From assembly GCA_026686845.1 (NCBI GenBank), contig JAIVEN010000012.1, positions 4,652,501 through 4,716,500 on the forward strand: DNA of 64,000 nt, read 5' to 3'. This document shows positions 23,501-34,141 of the stretch, piece after piece. The position numbers were made by a program, and so were the translations under genes. This DNA is from Adenanthera pavonina. Lineage: Eukaryota > Streptophyta > Magnoliopsida > Fabales > Fabaceae. Position 1 is the first letter of the stretch; each line of letters opens with the position of its first letter. The notes beneath the pieces are model-generated. The model saw only the letters and a program-made list of their open reading frames with translations, did not search any database and was not told where the DNA came from.

Positions 23501-26393
23501 TGAATCAGTCTTATTTTTAATTATTTAAAAAAATTTGTTTAAAGTATTTTTTTTGTTTTTAAGATAAAATAACATTATTTTTAGTACAAAATATTTTTCT
23601 TTTTATATTATAATATTATATCAGTATTATTATGATATATAATTATTGAAAATTATTAATTAACTTAACTATTAATATAATAATGAATTATTAATTGACT
23701 ATTTTGAACTCAAATTGTGATTATGGATAAATTTTAATTTATTTATATTTAAATATTAAATTATAAAACTTATTAATGATTTGTTTATAATGAATAATAG
23801 ATTGATAATTCAATATTATTTAACTTGAGGTTTTAATAAAGTCACAAAATTTGTTTAAACTCAAGTTATTTGTTTAAAATATATTATTTTAATAATTATT
23901 AGTTCAACTCTAATTAAATTATAGTTGAACCATTAAACCTTAAATTAATATCTTTTTTAATTTAATATCTGATCTGATTCTAATAACATTACATTTTTTA
24001 AGTCCATGATTCTCTCCCTTCACTTTAATACAGTAGGAATACATGCACCCCAGTCCTATTCACCTATTGAAGAGAATATAAATCAGTGACGGATTGCCCC
24101 CCTCTGCTACATTTTTGCTTTAATAATTTCTTTATTTTTATTTGTAAAGAATGTTAAAATTAATTTTAGCCCCATCTTTCATATAGTTTTCACTTTCAGC
24201 CCCCTGATATAAATATAAATATAAGACGTTGACATGACAAATAAAATCAACTATTTCAAGTACATGTGGTGTTTAATTTGGAGTTAGGGTTTTGGACAAT
24301 ATATGCTAATAAGAGATTGGTTATATATATATATATATATATATATTTTAGGATATTTGAGTGATGAGAAGGCGACAGCAGCAACAATAGACGCAGAGGG
24401 ATGGCTTCACACGGGTGATATTGGGTATGTAGATGACGACGACGAGATATTCATAGTGGACAGAGTTAAGGAACTCATCAAATTCAAAGGCTTCCAGGTG
24501 AATTAATCTTCTCTTTGCATTACCATGCAATATATATATATATATATATACTACTGCCTCCATTCTAATTTATAGTGCATTTGTAACTACCACACACATA
24601 CCAAGACAATAATTAGTAACCAAAATTTTTTTCCATTATTTCCCAAATTATCCTTATTTAATAATACTTCATATATTAATAAATTACATTTATTCTCTCC
24701 TTCATTCTTTTTTCCGAGTTCCTATGAATTATTAGCAATTGTGAAGGGTGAAACTTTTGGGAGAAATTATCCTTCATTCATTTATGGTTATAAATATGAT
24801 GGGGTGTTAATAGTGCTAAACGTCCAAACTTTCATGATGCGGTGAAAGAAAAAAACCTTAAAAAAACAGTGCTCCCTCTATTTCAGTTTATAACACATAT
24901 TTTTAAGAAATCTATATTTTATAATAAGACATTTTATGAATTATATAGTGTATTTATTTTTATTTTGTCCAAAATGCTCTTAAGAAAGGATAGAATTTAA
25001 TAATGCTGGGGGAGTTTAATTTATAGGTCAACTATATTAAATAATATTAAATGAAAGTAATTTAAAAAATAATGAATTTTTTTTAGTTATTAACTATTAT
25101 CTTGATTTTCATACAGTAGTTAAAAGTGTCTTATAAATTAAAATAGAAGTAGTAATTATATTAAAGACCAAAGTTAGTGTTGGGTTTTACTAAAAGTTTC
25201 AGAAAAACAGCTACTAAATTAAAAAAAAATTCAAATTTATTTTGTACAATAATTTTCCTATGCTCTTATAGTTTTTTTTTTTGAAAAAAATATAGTAAAT
25301 CCCGTAAATGTCTTGTAACTTTTATCTTTTGAAATAACTATACAAAAATTGAGTTCAAATAGGATTGGTTAAAATTGTTTGCAAAAAATAATTATAGGGC
25401 ATAGGCATATTGTGCAGTGTAATTTTTATTTCATGAAATGTCTTACACGTACTGAAATAGAAAAGAAGTCTTTCAACAAAATTTTAGGAACAACTATAAC
25501 AAATTTTCATTTTAGAGAAGATCTGTGTGAGTGGTGAAAATATATAAAAAGATTTATATGATTTAATTAATAAAACAAAAATAATATTCTCTATTGTTCC
25601 AGGTGCCACCAGCTGAACTTGAAGGCCTTCTTGTAAGTCACCCTTCCATTGCAGACGCAGCTGTTGTACCGTAAGTATCATTAATTTACTTAAATAATTA
25701 ACTAATATACATGGTGTGTTTAATCAACTTTTTGAATTTAAATGAATTAATTAATTCATTGGTTCGTGTGAACATTAATTATAATATTATTTACAAATTA
25801 AACATTTTCTCAGGCAAAAGGATGAGGTTGCTGGTGAAGTTCCAGTTGCTTTTGTGGTTAGATCAAATGGCTTTGATCTTACTGAGGAGGCTGTAAAGGA
25901 ATTCATAGCTAAAAGGGTATGCCCACTACTTAAATATTATTTAATCGTTTGATTCTTATAATTTAAAAAAATTTAATTAACGTCTTATACTTCAAAGTCA
26001 ATTTATAATTTAATCTTTTGTTATTACTTTACTATATATGGGAGCTATTTTTACTTTACTACTTATACTTTATTAATTTTTTTTGCTAGAAATCATATAT
26101 ATTCAAAATATTAAACCAATATATAGTTAGTTATTTCAACAAGTTTCAACAAACACAAAAATTTAACCATAGGAACTAAATACAATATGTTATAAATTTT
26201 AAGTTTTCAATTATAAATTTTTCGATTGTAGGAATCAAATTAACAATGTGTGTATTTGCTGTGACAGGTAGTGTTTTACAAAAGACTACACAAAGTGTAC
26301 TTTGTTCATGCAATTCCAAAGTCTCCATCAGGGAAGATATTGAGAAAAGATCTAAGAGCAAAGCTAGAGAGCAACAACATCCAAGCGCCTTGA
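19512..26393 (+). CDS. 4CL: 4-coumarate:CoA ligase, class II-like, six exons
   Basis: The enzyme joins 4-coumarate (and usually caffeate or ferulate) to CoA through an acyl-AMP intermediate, at the branch between phenylpropanoids, flavonoids and lignin; it is cytosolic. Exons are 19512-20594, 22911-23109, 24352-24497, 25603-25670, 25814-25916 and 26268-26393. All introns are GT-AG and the joined frame is open for 574 residues, near the usual 540-570. Residues 1-34 form a Ser/Pro-rich leader. Box I (SSGTTGLPKGV) is at 219-229, GYGMTEAGP at 362-370, Box II (GEICIRG) at 416-422, the ribose-binding HTGD at 447-450, and the catalytic lysine in SGKILRK is K556. Phrases such as FQVPPAELE, SIADAAVVPQKDEVAGE and LGYNQPGE match the Arabidopsis 4CL3 type, which feeds flavonoid synthesis. 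Unusual residues are F423, S341 and F269. It appears functional. Confidence 0.93.
20598..21115 (+). repeat. Tandem repeats in 4CL intron 1
   Basis: A perfect 25-bp unit (starting TCTCATTCTAATTTAATG) occurs twice at about 20616-20665. A larger imperfect repeat links 20598-20735 with 20998-21115; both contain CATTCTAATTTAAT and CTAACTAACTACGT followed by GGAAGGAC. The rest of intron 1 (20595-22910, 2316 bp) is AT-rich with a short (CA)n run near 21910. Confidence 0.7.
22911..23109 (+). CDS. 4CL: 4CL exon 2
   Basis: Residues 362-427 plus one base of codon 428. It starts GYGMTEAGPVLSM after an AAAAG acceptor and ends in QIMK with donor GTATAT. It holds Box II, GEICIRG (416-422), followed by F423, where other 4CLs usually have a polar residue. 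Confidence 0.93.
23345..23990. other. Repeat-like block in 4CL intron 2
   Basis: The block begins with GGTTCGGCTAGTTGAATT and contains AACCGGTTTGAATCAG, a composition common in plant MITEs and unlike the surrounding AT-rich intron. I could not define terminal inverted repeats or a TSD. Confidence 0.25.
24321..24348 (+). repeat. (TA)n microsatellite at the intron 2 acceptor
   Basis: About twelve TA units run to within a few bases of the TTTTAG acceptor (AG at 24350-24351) of exon 3, replacing most of the polypyrimidine tract. A second (AT)n run lies in intron 3 at about 24530-24551. Confidence 0.9.
24352..24497 (+). CDS. 4CL: 4CL exon 3
   Basis: Residues 428-476 (the first codon is shared with exon 2). 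It holds GWLHTGDIGY with D450, the hinge and linker VDRVKELIKFKGFQ and an acidic run DDDDE typical of the family. The donor is GTGAAT. Confidence 0.93.
25603..25670 (+). CDS. 4CL: 4CL exon 4
   Basis: Residues 477-499 (the last codon is split). It starts VPPAELEGLL after a TTGTTCCAG acceptor and ends VVP with donor GTAAGT. The motif belongs to the mobile C-terminal domain that closes over the active site. Confidence 0.92.
25814..25916 (+). CDS. 4CL: 4CL exon 5
   Basis: Residues 500-533: QKDEVAGEVPVAFVV followed by an EFIAKR end. The acceptor is TTTTCTCAG and the donor GTATGC. KR replaces the more usual KQ just before VVFYKR. Confidence 0.92.
26268..26393 (+). CDS. 4CL: 4CL exon 6
   Basis: Residues 534-574 plus the stop TGA. 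It holds VVFYKRLHKVYFV and PKSPSGKILRKDL, with catalytic lysine K556. The tail ESNNIQAP is not conserved. It does not end in a peroxisomal signal, consistent with a cytosolic true 4CL. Confidence 0.93.
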   Translation, partial: VVFYKRLHKVYFVHAIPKSPSGKILRKDLRAKLESNNIQAP

Positions 26394-27158
26394 AATTTTT
26401 TAGGCTTAATTATCTTCCTTTTTTTATTATTATATTATTATTATTAGATTGCTATGTTTCTATCTTTCATTCTTTTTTCTTCTTTCTTCTTCTTCTTGTC
26501 TTTTAAATTAGGTGTCATGTGTAATCTATGATACAAAACTTCATGGCTTAAGCCAATTCTCCGAGGAGTTACTCATAATTCATTTTATCTTTTAACATAA
26601 GTTCTTTCATTAGGATTTCCCCTTTCATCTTTCCTGTAAATTGTATGTACTTTATAATTAGATTTCAAAAAATTTTTCTTGGTCAACTTTGATGCATATG
26701 CTTCCTTATTCTTGTCTACGTTTTGGATATCACTAATTTAAGTATCTAGGTTATGTTAGATTAACTTTAAATTAATCAATATAGATTAGCATTAATTAAT
26801 TATGGGAATAATGATTTATATTTTTAGTAAATAGTTAGGCATTTGATATTAAGCTTAGAATATATTGGGCATGGTTGAATGCTTATAATTCATGATAGGT
26901 TGGTTTATACATATATCTATTGGATAGAGGCCCAACATAAAGCCCTTAATGGCTAGTAGCTTCCTAACACGAGTCTGATTTATGGAGAAAAGAAAGATAT
27001 TTTATTTATAACATTAATTAGTTATTAATTTAATTAATTAATTGTTTTTATACTTAAAGGGATTATTGAGTGATGAGTTTTTAACGCATGACTCTTTTTA
27101 TAGATATCACTCTAATAAACCCTAGCCGCTTTCATGTTCTCTCTCTTGCTATCTATCT
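26394..27158. other. 4CL 3' UTR and AT-rich spacer
   Basis: The 3' UTR is T-rich; I see no AATAAA within 250 bp of the stop, which is common in plants. The segment 27080-27158 (with AAACCCTAGCCGC) looks like the tail of an LTR or leader, but its other end was not found. Confidence 0.4.
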
Positions 27159-29286
27159 TGTAACATCCTAGAAACCAAAACCCAAAAACATACAAAAGCA
27201 AGACAAAACAGCACCAAAGTGGTGAAAACAGGGCACGGCACTGCAATCTGCTACAGTGTTACCACAGTGATAGAGTATTCTGGATGAAAATGAAAAAGGA
27301 ACTACGGAGCATGGTACCATAACGCCCTGAACTAATATGATATTTGCAATTTGCTGATATTCAGGACGAGTTTCCGATGCGCATAAAATTCAATGTCAAC
27401 CTCCGATGGACCTGATTCTAACTGCTATAAGTCACTCAACTCCCACTCTAACTATAGATACCTTCCATATCTCAAAATACCTTTGGACGTCTGAAACTAA
27501 AATGGTCATTTTTGGACTAAACTTTGGCACTTAGGCCTCCTATTCCTAAACCATTGCACCAACACCAAAATCAATACCTGACTCGAGTCTCAAATACCTC
27601 AGGAACTAGATTTAGGGAAATCTCATCCTAAGGAAATCATTTCTGCAGAATTTGACTCCTTTGAACCCTACAAGTAATAGGTGGGTTAGATACGCACTCT
27701 ACTAAACAAGCATACCTATCAACCACAACCACATATTCCAAACTTAGCAAGACATAATACACAACATACTAGCCAGATAACATGCATAATGTCACATGAA
27801 TGAATTTCCATATAACCCCACATAATATATATACCACATACAACAACAATCAACACAAGGTACTATTTGACACAATATGTATTACATAAACCAAATATAT
27901 AATAGCTACCAACTACTAGCATAGATGCCCTTGTGAAACGGAGTGAGTTGAGAATCTTTTGTCTTTTCCAGGCTAATACTTGAGTCTTTGCCTGAAATGT
28001 TAACCATAGAGGAGTGTGAGATAGAGTCTCAGCAGCTGAGGAAAATACAATGACGATGCATAGCCAAGCAATATATATATACACGTATTGAGATGCGATG
28101 CAAATGCAATGATAATGAATGTCCCCCAATATACACGGCTAGAACCACGGGCTAGTCACCATCACAAGGTATTCCTAACAAGTGATCCCTTTCCAATGAC
28201 TGGTTAAGACTGATTCTTCGATATAACTAAGCTCTCCACTCACTAATATGACTTGGCTAAAGGCCACACTAATGATTGGACCATGGTTCTCTTTTTCCTG
28301 GACCACCCAAATTGATGGTGATTTAGGGAAGGTGCATCCCTAAATCAATTACCACTTGGTTCTTTTGGCCATAGGAAGAGGATTTAGTGGTAGGGATATA
28401 TATATATATACACACACATCAACCTCACGAGGCCTCATGAGTTCTACTTGTAGATTGCTATACCATGTGGTATCATATAACACCATCACCCAATTTGACC
28501 AATATCATTCATGCATAACCATGTGATGATGTTTTTCCATGCTATCATATTCCATGCATACATTTATATTCTCATCATTATCATCATTATAATCACATGT
28601 TATCTCACATGATGAGGATGCTAGTATATTACATGCTGCAAGTCAAAATATAAACACATGAATCACATAAATAAAACTAGGAAAGAGGTTACCATTTCAT
28701 CAAGAGTCGTGCCTTGGGACTATATCATGGTATAGCAATCACATAAATCTATATCATATACAAATATACACCTCAGTTACCTCGAATTGTGCACACGCAA
28801 CATGCACATAGGGGAAATAATTGGTCGTTGAAGTACCAAGACTGAAAACAATGTTTCTAGACCACTTCTTAGAGTGTCTCAACCTCTAAATACAATCTCA
28901 AACACTACAATACCATAAATTCTTCCATTAACATAATATTCATATATCCCAATAACTCACAATCTAACCAATCAAGCTTAATGATGACAAATCCATGATT
29001 CTAATAGCATAAACATACATCAATGAGCCCTATACACACATCCAAACCATAAACAACCACATAAATCTTAGATTTCATACAACCCCGAAGGATTCAAGGT
29101 TAGGGTTTGAAGTAAACCTTTCATAATCACCTCAAAAAGCAAACCCAAGCCTTAGTACACCAATTAACACTTCAATAACACAATTGGAACCACTTTAATT
29201 GGAAGAAATCTCACTCAAGTCGAAATCTATCATACCCCTATGGATTTCTTACAAAAAATGCACAGAAAAGAGAGGAGAGGCTCACA
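27159..29286 (-). mobile_element. LTR of family A, unmatched flanks
   Basis: The left end TGTAACATCCTAGAAACCAA equals the LTR end beside the primer-binding site at 47394. The segment 27350-27790 matches 57720-58170. On the minus strand the right end starts TGTGAGCCTCTCC. The flanks (TATCT at left, GAAGT at right) do not form a TSD. It abuts the truncated pol of the plus-strand gypsy element. The LTR or its neighbourhood was probably rearranged after insertion. It holds no coding sequence. Confidence 0.6.
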
Positions 29287-29991
29287 GAAGTGCGGTTCTT
29301 AGGGCATGTTGTTTCCAAGGACGGGGTTGCAGTAGACCCAAGTAAAGTTGATGCAGTCCTAAAGTGGGAGCCACCTAAGAACATCACTGAGATAAGAAGT
29401 TTCCTTGATTTAGCAGGTTATTATAGACTATTTATACAGGACTTTTCTCGAATTGCATTGCCACTTACAAAACTTACTAGAAAGGATACACCTTTTGTGT
29501 GGGATATGAATTGCATAAATAGTTTTAATGAACCGAAGCACAAGTTAACTACCCCACCTGTATTAACTATACCTAATCCTAAAGAACCTTTTATGCTTTA
29601 CACAGATGCAAGTAAGCACGGATTATGTTGTGTTTTAATGCAGAATGGTAGAGTAGTAACATACGCTTCTCGATAGTTAAAATCACACAAAGAAAACTAT
29701 CCTACACATGATTTAGAACTTACGGCTATTGTTCATGTTCTAAAGATATGGAGGCATTTTCTCTACGGTGGGACTGTATAAGTGCTATGTGACCACAAAA
29801 GCCTTAAATATTTAGAAGATGAAAAAGAATTGAATGCAAGGCAGAGGCGCTGGATGGAATTGTTAAAAGATTATGATCATTCTATAAAGTACCATCCAGG
29901 GAAAACTAATGTAGTGACTGATGCACTCAGTAGAAAAACTATTCACGCAGCCTATATGATGATCCATGAAATGAAAATGCTGGAAGATTTT
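29287..29991 (+). pseudogene. pol: Ty3/gypsy pol fragment: reverse transcriptase end and RNase H
   Basis: The frame starts inside reverse transcriptase (VRFLGHVVSKDGV, then DLAGYYRLFI) and runs through PFVWD to the RNase H (LYTDASKHGLCCVL, THDLEL, RQRRWMELLKDYD, DALSRK). RNase H residues of the TDAS type are present. In-frame stops at 29674-29676 (after TYASR) and at 29778-29780 (after GGTV) break it, and about two thirds of pol plus all of gag is missing at the 5' side, where a family-A LTR abuts. The family is Tekay/Del-like by comparison with the downstream integrase. Confidence 0.85.
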
Positions 29992-30443
29992 TGAGATATG
30001 TACTTGTTTCTCCAATTACATGAGACCAAAATTGGTAATGAATTTTTACAAGATTTAATGAAAGCCTAGCAGAATGATGAGTTTGTCAAGGTAGTTAAAG
30101 AAAAGATGAGTCAAGGAGAAATGCAGGAATTCAATGAGACAAATGATGGTCTGATTAGGTTTCAGAAGAGAGTATATGTTCCTCCAGTAGTAGAACTAAA
30201 GAAAAAGATACTAGCAGAGACACATCAAAGTAAATATACTATTCACCCAGGTATTACAAAAATGTATCATGATTTAAGAAAATTGTTTTGGTGGCTTGGG
30301 ATAAAAAGTGATATTACCCCGTATGTGTCTAATTGCTTGGTATGCCAAAGAGTTAAAATAGAACATTAGAAGCCAGTAGGAATGTTGCAGCCTTTAGATA
30401 TCCCTGAATGGAAGTGGGATAGTATATCAATGGACTTCATTAT
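29992..30443 (+). pseudogene. pol: Gypsy integrase, N-terminal part
   Basis: A linker is followed by the zinc-binding region (HPGITKMYHDLRKLFWW, then CLVCQRVK), which keeps the HHCC pattern, and by EWKWDSISMDF, which carries the first catalytic Asp. Stops occur, for example before KPVGML. The frame is cut at 30443 by a 2.6-kb solo LTR and resumes as GLPRTSLGHD at 33066. Confidence 0.8.
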
Positions 30444-31009
30444 TGTAAGATTTAGTACAATATAAGTTTTGATGATGACAAATGTAGAGTAATAAGGAAC
30501 AAATGCATTATATGTATTTGACATATATAATGTTCCTTGTAGAAGTAAAATATGCATTAGCATGTATTTAATTATGGTTATAATATATATATCATGCTAT
30601 GTGCAAATACATTCATTGTACTTTTACAATAAATAATATATTAAGTTGGATATATAAACTGGACTAACTACTTGGTTTGTAAGTGTAATATATTAAATGT
30701 AGGATGGTCCAAGTAACAAGAGTGGGCATTAGAATGCAGAAATGGAAATCAATATCATGCCTCACTCAAAAAAGAAGAAGAGAAAGGATGCTCCAAAAAT
30801 GGAAGATCAGAAGGGAGCATGTAAAGAAGGAAATGATCAAGTGGAAGTGGAACTCAATATTTGAAGACCTAGTCACTAAGTATATTTTATTTTCACTTAT
30901 GTCTTGAGGTGGGATTAATCTTTGAAATTTACTTAATCTTGTTACCATATGTTTTAAATGAGTTAGATTAAGTAAATCTAATGTTAGCATAAGTTAGATT
31001 TGAAACACT

Positions 31010-32390
31010 CTCATGACAGACGAATTTTGAGAAGTTAAACTTCATATACTTTGTGAAAATACGAACTTTGCTGACTGAAATTTGAAGTTCCAAAGATATC
31101 ACCTCTGACAGACGAATTTCAAGTGTTGAAATTTGAATTTTGAGTCAAGCATAGTTAGTGAAATGTGCAAAATTCATCTAAAGTCATGACAAAGTTCCTC
31201 TGATATTAAAGTACAAAAAGAGTTCAAAATTAGTTCCTCTGACAAACCAATTTTGATTTCAAAATTTGAACTTTAGAATGAAACTCAATGATTTGCAATT
31301 GCATTTGACTAGCTCAAGAAGTTTTGGCTATCAAAGTAATACATCCTTGCTTTTAAACATAGTGAAATCTGGCTTTCAAGAATCTAGAGTTTGACATTTA
31401 ATTAGTATTTTTAAGATATCTCTCAAAATACATATGGCTTGATGTAAAACTTATTTTATATGAAACTAGACTTAATAGGCTTTTCAAAGAAGGTTGTTTC
31501 ACTCAAAATAAAGGTTATATGGAAAAGATATGGTCATTTAAAGTTGAGTAGTGAGATATGGATTTTCAGTTTTGACCTCTTATCATTATTTTGATCATAT
31601 CTCATAGAATACATTTGTTTTTGAAGTGAAATTTTTTCATTTGAAAGTCGACATTGAGAGCTTTCCAACCATAGGTCATTTTCTTAATTTGGAGTTAAAA
31701 TGATAGAGTTATAGCTTTTACAAAATTGTCTATAGTGCAAAATTCGAAGTTACGAAGGTTTCACGTTCGATAGACGAATTTTGGGCCTCCAAAATTCGAA
31801 TTGTGCAGAGAACCTTTGTGCTAAGTTAAGCTTGCCACTGATAGACGAATTTTGGCTTCCAAAATTTGAACTTCAAGTCTAACAAATGAATTTTGGCTTT
31901 CAAAATTTGAATTTCGAAACACTAGAAAATGAAAATACTTCCAGAAAAGCTAACAGACGAATTTTCACATCTAAAATTCAAACTTCAAGTATAACAGATG
32001 AATTTTGGCTTTGAAAATTCAAATTTTGAATATCCAGAAACACAAAAATACTTCTAGAATAGCCAACAGACGAATTTTCATATCCAAAATTTGAATTTTG
32101 AAAGGAAGAACTTGTGCCATATTGAGTTGCTCACTGACAGACGAATTTTGGGGACCAAAATTCGAACTTCAAAGGCACTATAGCAATATGGAACAACTGT
32201 TCACACTTACCAGAAATACTTTAAACTTGAAAATTCGTATGTTCAAACATAGAAACATTTGTCAAGATGAAAATTTGAATTTCAGCTTTGAACAGACGAA
32301 CTTTGAAGTTCAACGCTAAAGACTTTAACTTATGGTCTCTTCGAAATTTGTCTGTTAACATCCAAAATTCGAATTTCAGAATGTTAGAAA
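31010..32390 (+). repeat. Array of palindromic units inside LTR family S (copy 2)
   Basis: At least eight units of the form CAGACGAATTTTGG, 3-6 bases, CCAAAATTCGAA can be read (near 31755, 31838, 31880, 31948, 31990, 32066, 32138 and 32340). Several other half units lack the second arm. Spacing varies from about 40 to 110 bp, so it is an irregular array and not a simple satellite. Confidence 0.75.
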
Positions 32391-32490
32391 CATTAAATGA
32401 GGTTGGTAAACGGCTAGTTTTGCAGAGTAACCATTGGTTAATGTCTCTAATGGCTAGATCTTGTATCTAACATCTAGTTACACCACAAAA

Positions 32491-32500
32491 CTATAAATAG
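32491..32500 (+). promoter_or_regulatory. TATA box of LTR family S, copy 2
   Basis: CTATAAATAG followed by AACATCATTT is conserved with the box in the other copy. It would drive transcription out of the LTR toward the right. Confidence 0.6.
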
Positions 32501-33060
32501 AACATCATTTGAACTTATGGTAATGATCTTAAGAGTGTTTATGCGAAAATGCTGCAACCATTTATAAAATCTTTCTATCACAGCATTGTTTAAAAAACCC
32601 ATCTCAATAAAGTGATCTTTCAATGTATTATCAACTTTTCAAGAGAGTTTTCATTTTGTAAACCTTTCTTTCTACATATTCTGGGTAGAATCTTAGTGTG
32701 GGGAAATACTAAGCGATTTACACATCTTGTAAGGGTGTGAGGAGAGTGGCTTCACAAGTACCTACTAAAACTTGTGGGATTGTACTGAGACTTCACAGGT
32801 GCCCGGATCAAACTTGTGGGATATAGTGAAAAATCTTAAGTGGTGGCTTGGGGACTGGATGTAGGCCAAGTGGTTGGGCTGAATCAGTATAAATTATTGT
32901 GCATTGTTCTTTATCTTCTTTATTCAGTTGCTGCACACAACTCTCTCTGTTTATCCTTGTTTTGCTGCACTCTTATTGAAATTAGGTTGTGATCCAAAAA
33001 GAGCAAAAATCTTACATCACCCAATTCACCCCCCCTCTTGGGTGACCAACCAGCCTAACA

Positions 33061-34120
33061 ATTATGGGATTACCTAGGACATCATTAGGACATGATGCTA
33101 TCTGGGTTATAATTGATAGGCTCACAAAGTCAGCCCATTTCTTAGCCATGAGATCAACATATACACGCGACAAATTGGCATAATTATATGTTAAAGAGAT
33201 AGTAAGACTTCATGGAGTACCAAGTAGTATTATTTCAAATCATGATCCAAGGTTTACATCAAATTTTTGGAAGTCATTACAACAGGCCCTAGGTACTAAA
33301 TTAAGGTTTAGTATAGCATATCATCCACAAACAGATAGACAAATTGAGAGAACAATTCAGACATTAGAGGATATGCTGAGGGCTTGTGTGCTTGAAATGA
33401 AAGAAAACTGGGATGTATACTTACTACTAGCATAATTTGCATATAATAACAGTTATCATTCCAGTATTCAGATGGCTCCATATGAAGAGCTGTATGGCAG
33501 AAAGTGCAGGTCCCTATTATGTTGGATGGAGTTAGGTGAGAGATAACTAATTGGTCCAGAAATTGTTTACTAGACCTCCAGACAAATTGAAATGATAAGA
33601 AAGAAATTACTAACAGCTCAAAGCAGGCAAAAGAATTATGCAGATAAAAGGAGGAAGCCGTTAGAATTTGAAATAGGAGATCATATTTTCCTCAAAGTAT
33701 CTCCTACGATTAGAGTTGGTTGGTCGCTTAAGACCAAAAAGCTTAGTCCTAAGTATATAGGACATTTCAAAATTCTCCCAGAAGCTGGACCTGTATCTTA
33801 TAAATTAGCCTTACCATCAAATTTGAGCCAAATATATGATGTTTTCCATGTTTCCCAGCTAAAGAAATATCAACCCGATCCTTCACACATTATAGAATAT
33901 GAATGCATTGACTTACAAGATAATATGTGCTTTAATGTGATACTTCAAAAGATTATAGGTTATTGAGTCAAGCAATTGAGGAACAAAGATATTTTTCTAG
34001 TGAAGGTGGTTTGAAAGGGCTTAACCCCAGAAGAAACAACCTGGGAGATGGAGTCAAACATGAGACAGAAGTATCCAGAAATATTTATTTAAGGTATGCT
34101 TTAAATTTTGAGGACCAAAT
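33061..34120 (+). pseudogene. pol: Gypsy integrase, catalytic core and C-terminal part
   Basis: It resumes with GLPRTSLGHDAIWVI, then HGVPSSIISNHDPRF, AYHPQTDRQIERTIQ and LEDMLRACVLEMKENW. It ends with the C-terminal domain (GPVSYKLALP, YDVFHVSQLKKY) and VKQLRNKDIFLVKV...MRQKYPEIF. This tail is typical of Tekay/Del chromoviruses. The second catalytic Asp is replaced by Asn (codon AAT at 33238-33240, SNHD for SDRD). Several stops interrupt the frame. It is not functional. Confidence 0.85.
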
Positions 34121-34125
34121 TTATT

Positions 34126-34141
34126 TTAAGGGGGATAAAAA
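34126..34141 (+). other. Polypurine tract of the plus-strand gypsy element
   Basis: TTAAGGGGGATAAAAA lies immediately before the LTR start TGTAATATC. It fixes the orientation of this element and of all family-B LTRs. Confidence 0.7.

Larger units (their letters stand above)
30444..33060 (+). mobile_element. Solo LTR, family S (copy 2), inside gypsy integrase
   Basis: The element runs from TGTAAGATTTAGTACAAT to CCAGCCTAACA. ATTAT stands directly before (30439-30443) and after it (33061-33065), a perfect 5-bp TSD. Removing the element and one ATTAT restores the integrase reading GACTTC-ATTAT-GGGATTA (D-F-I-M-G-L). It is 2617 bp and homologous end to end with 13707-16276. It carries a TATA box and no gag-pol. 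Confidence 0.92.

Noticed and set aside
31010..32390. CRISPR-like array
   Set aside because: Units are irregular in spacing and sequence, palindromic, inside a plant LTR, and have no unique fixed-length spacers.
29287..34120. Plus-strand gypsy pol read as an intact host-domesticated gene
   Set aside because: It lacks the 5' half, has stops, a catalytic Asn and a 2.6-kb LTR inside the integrase.
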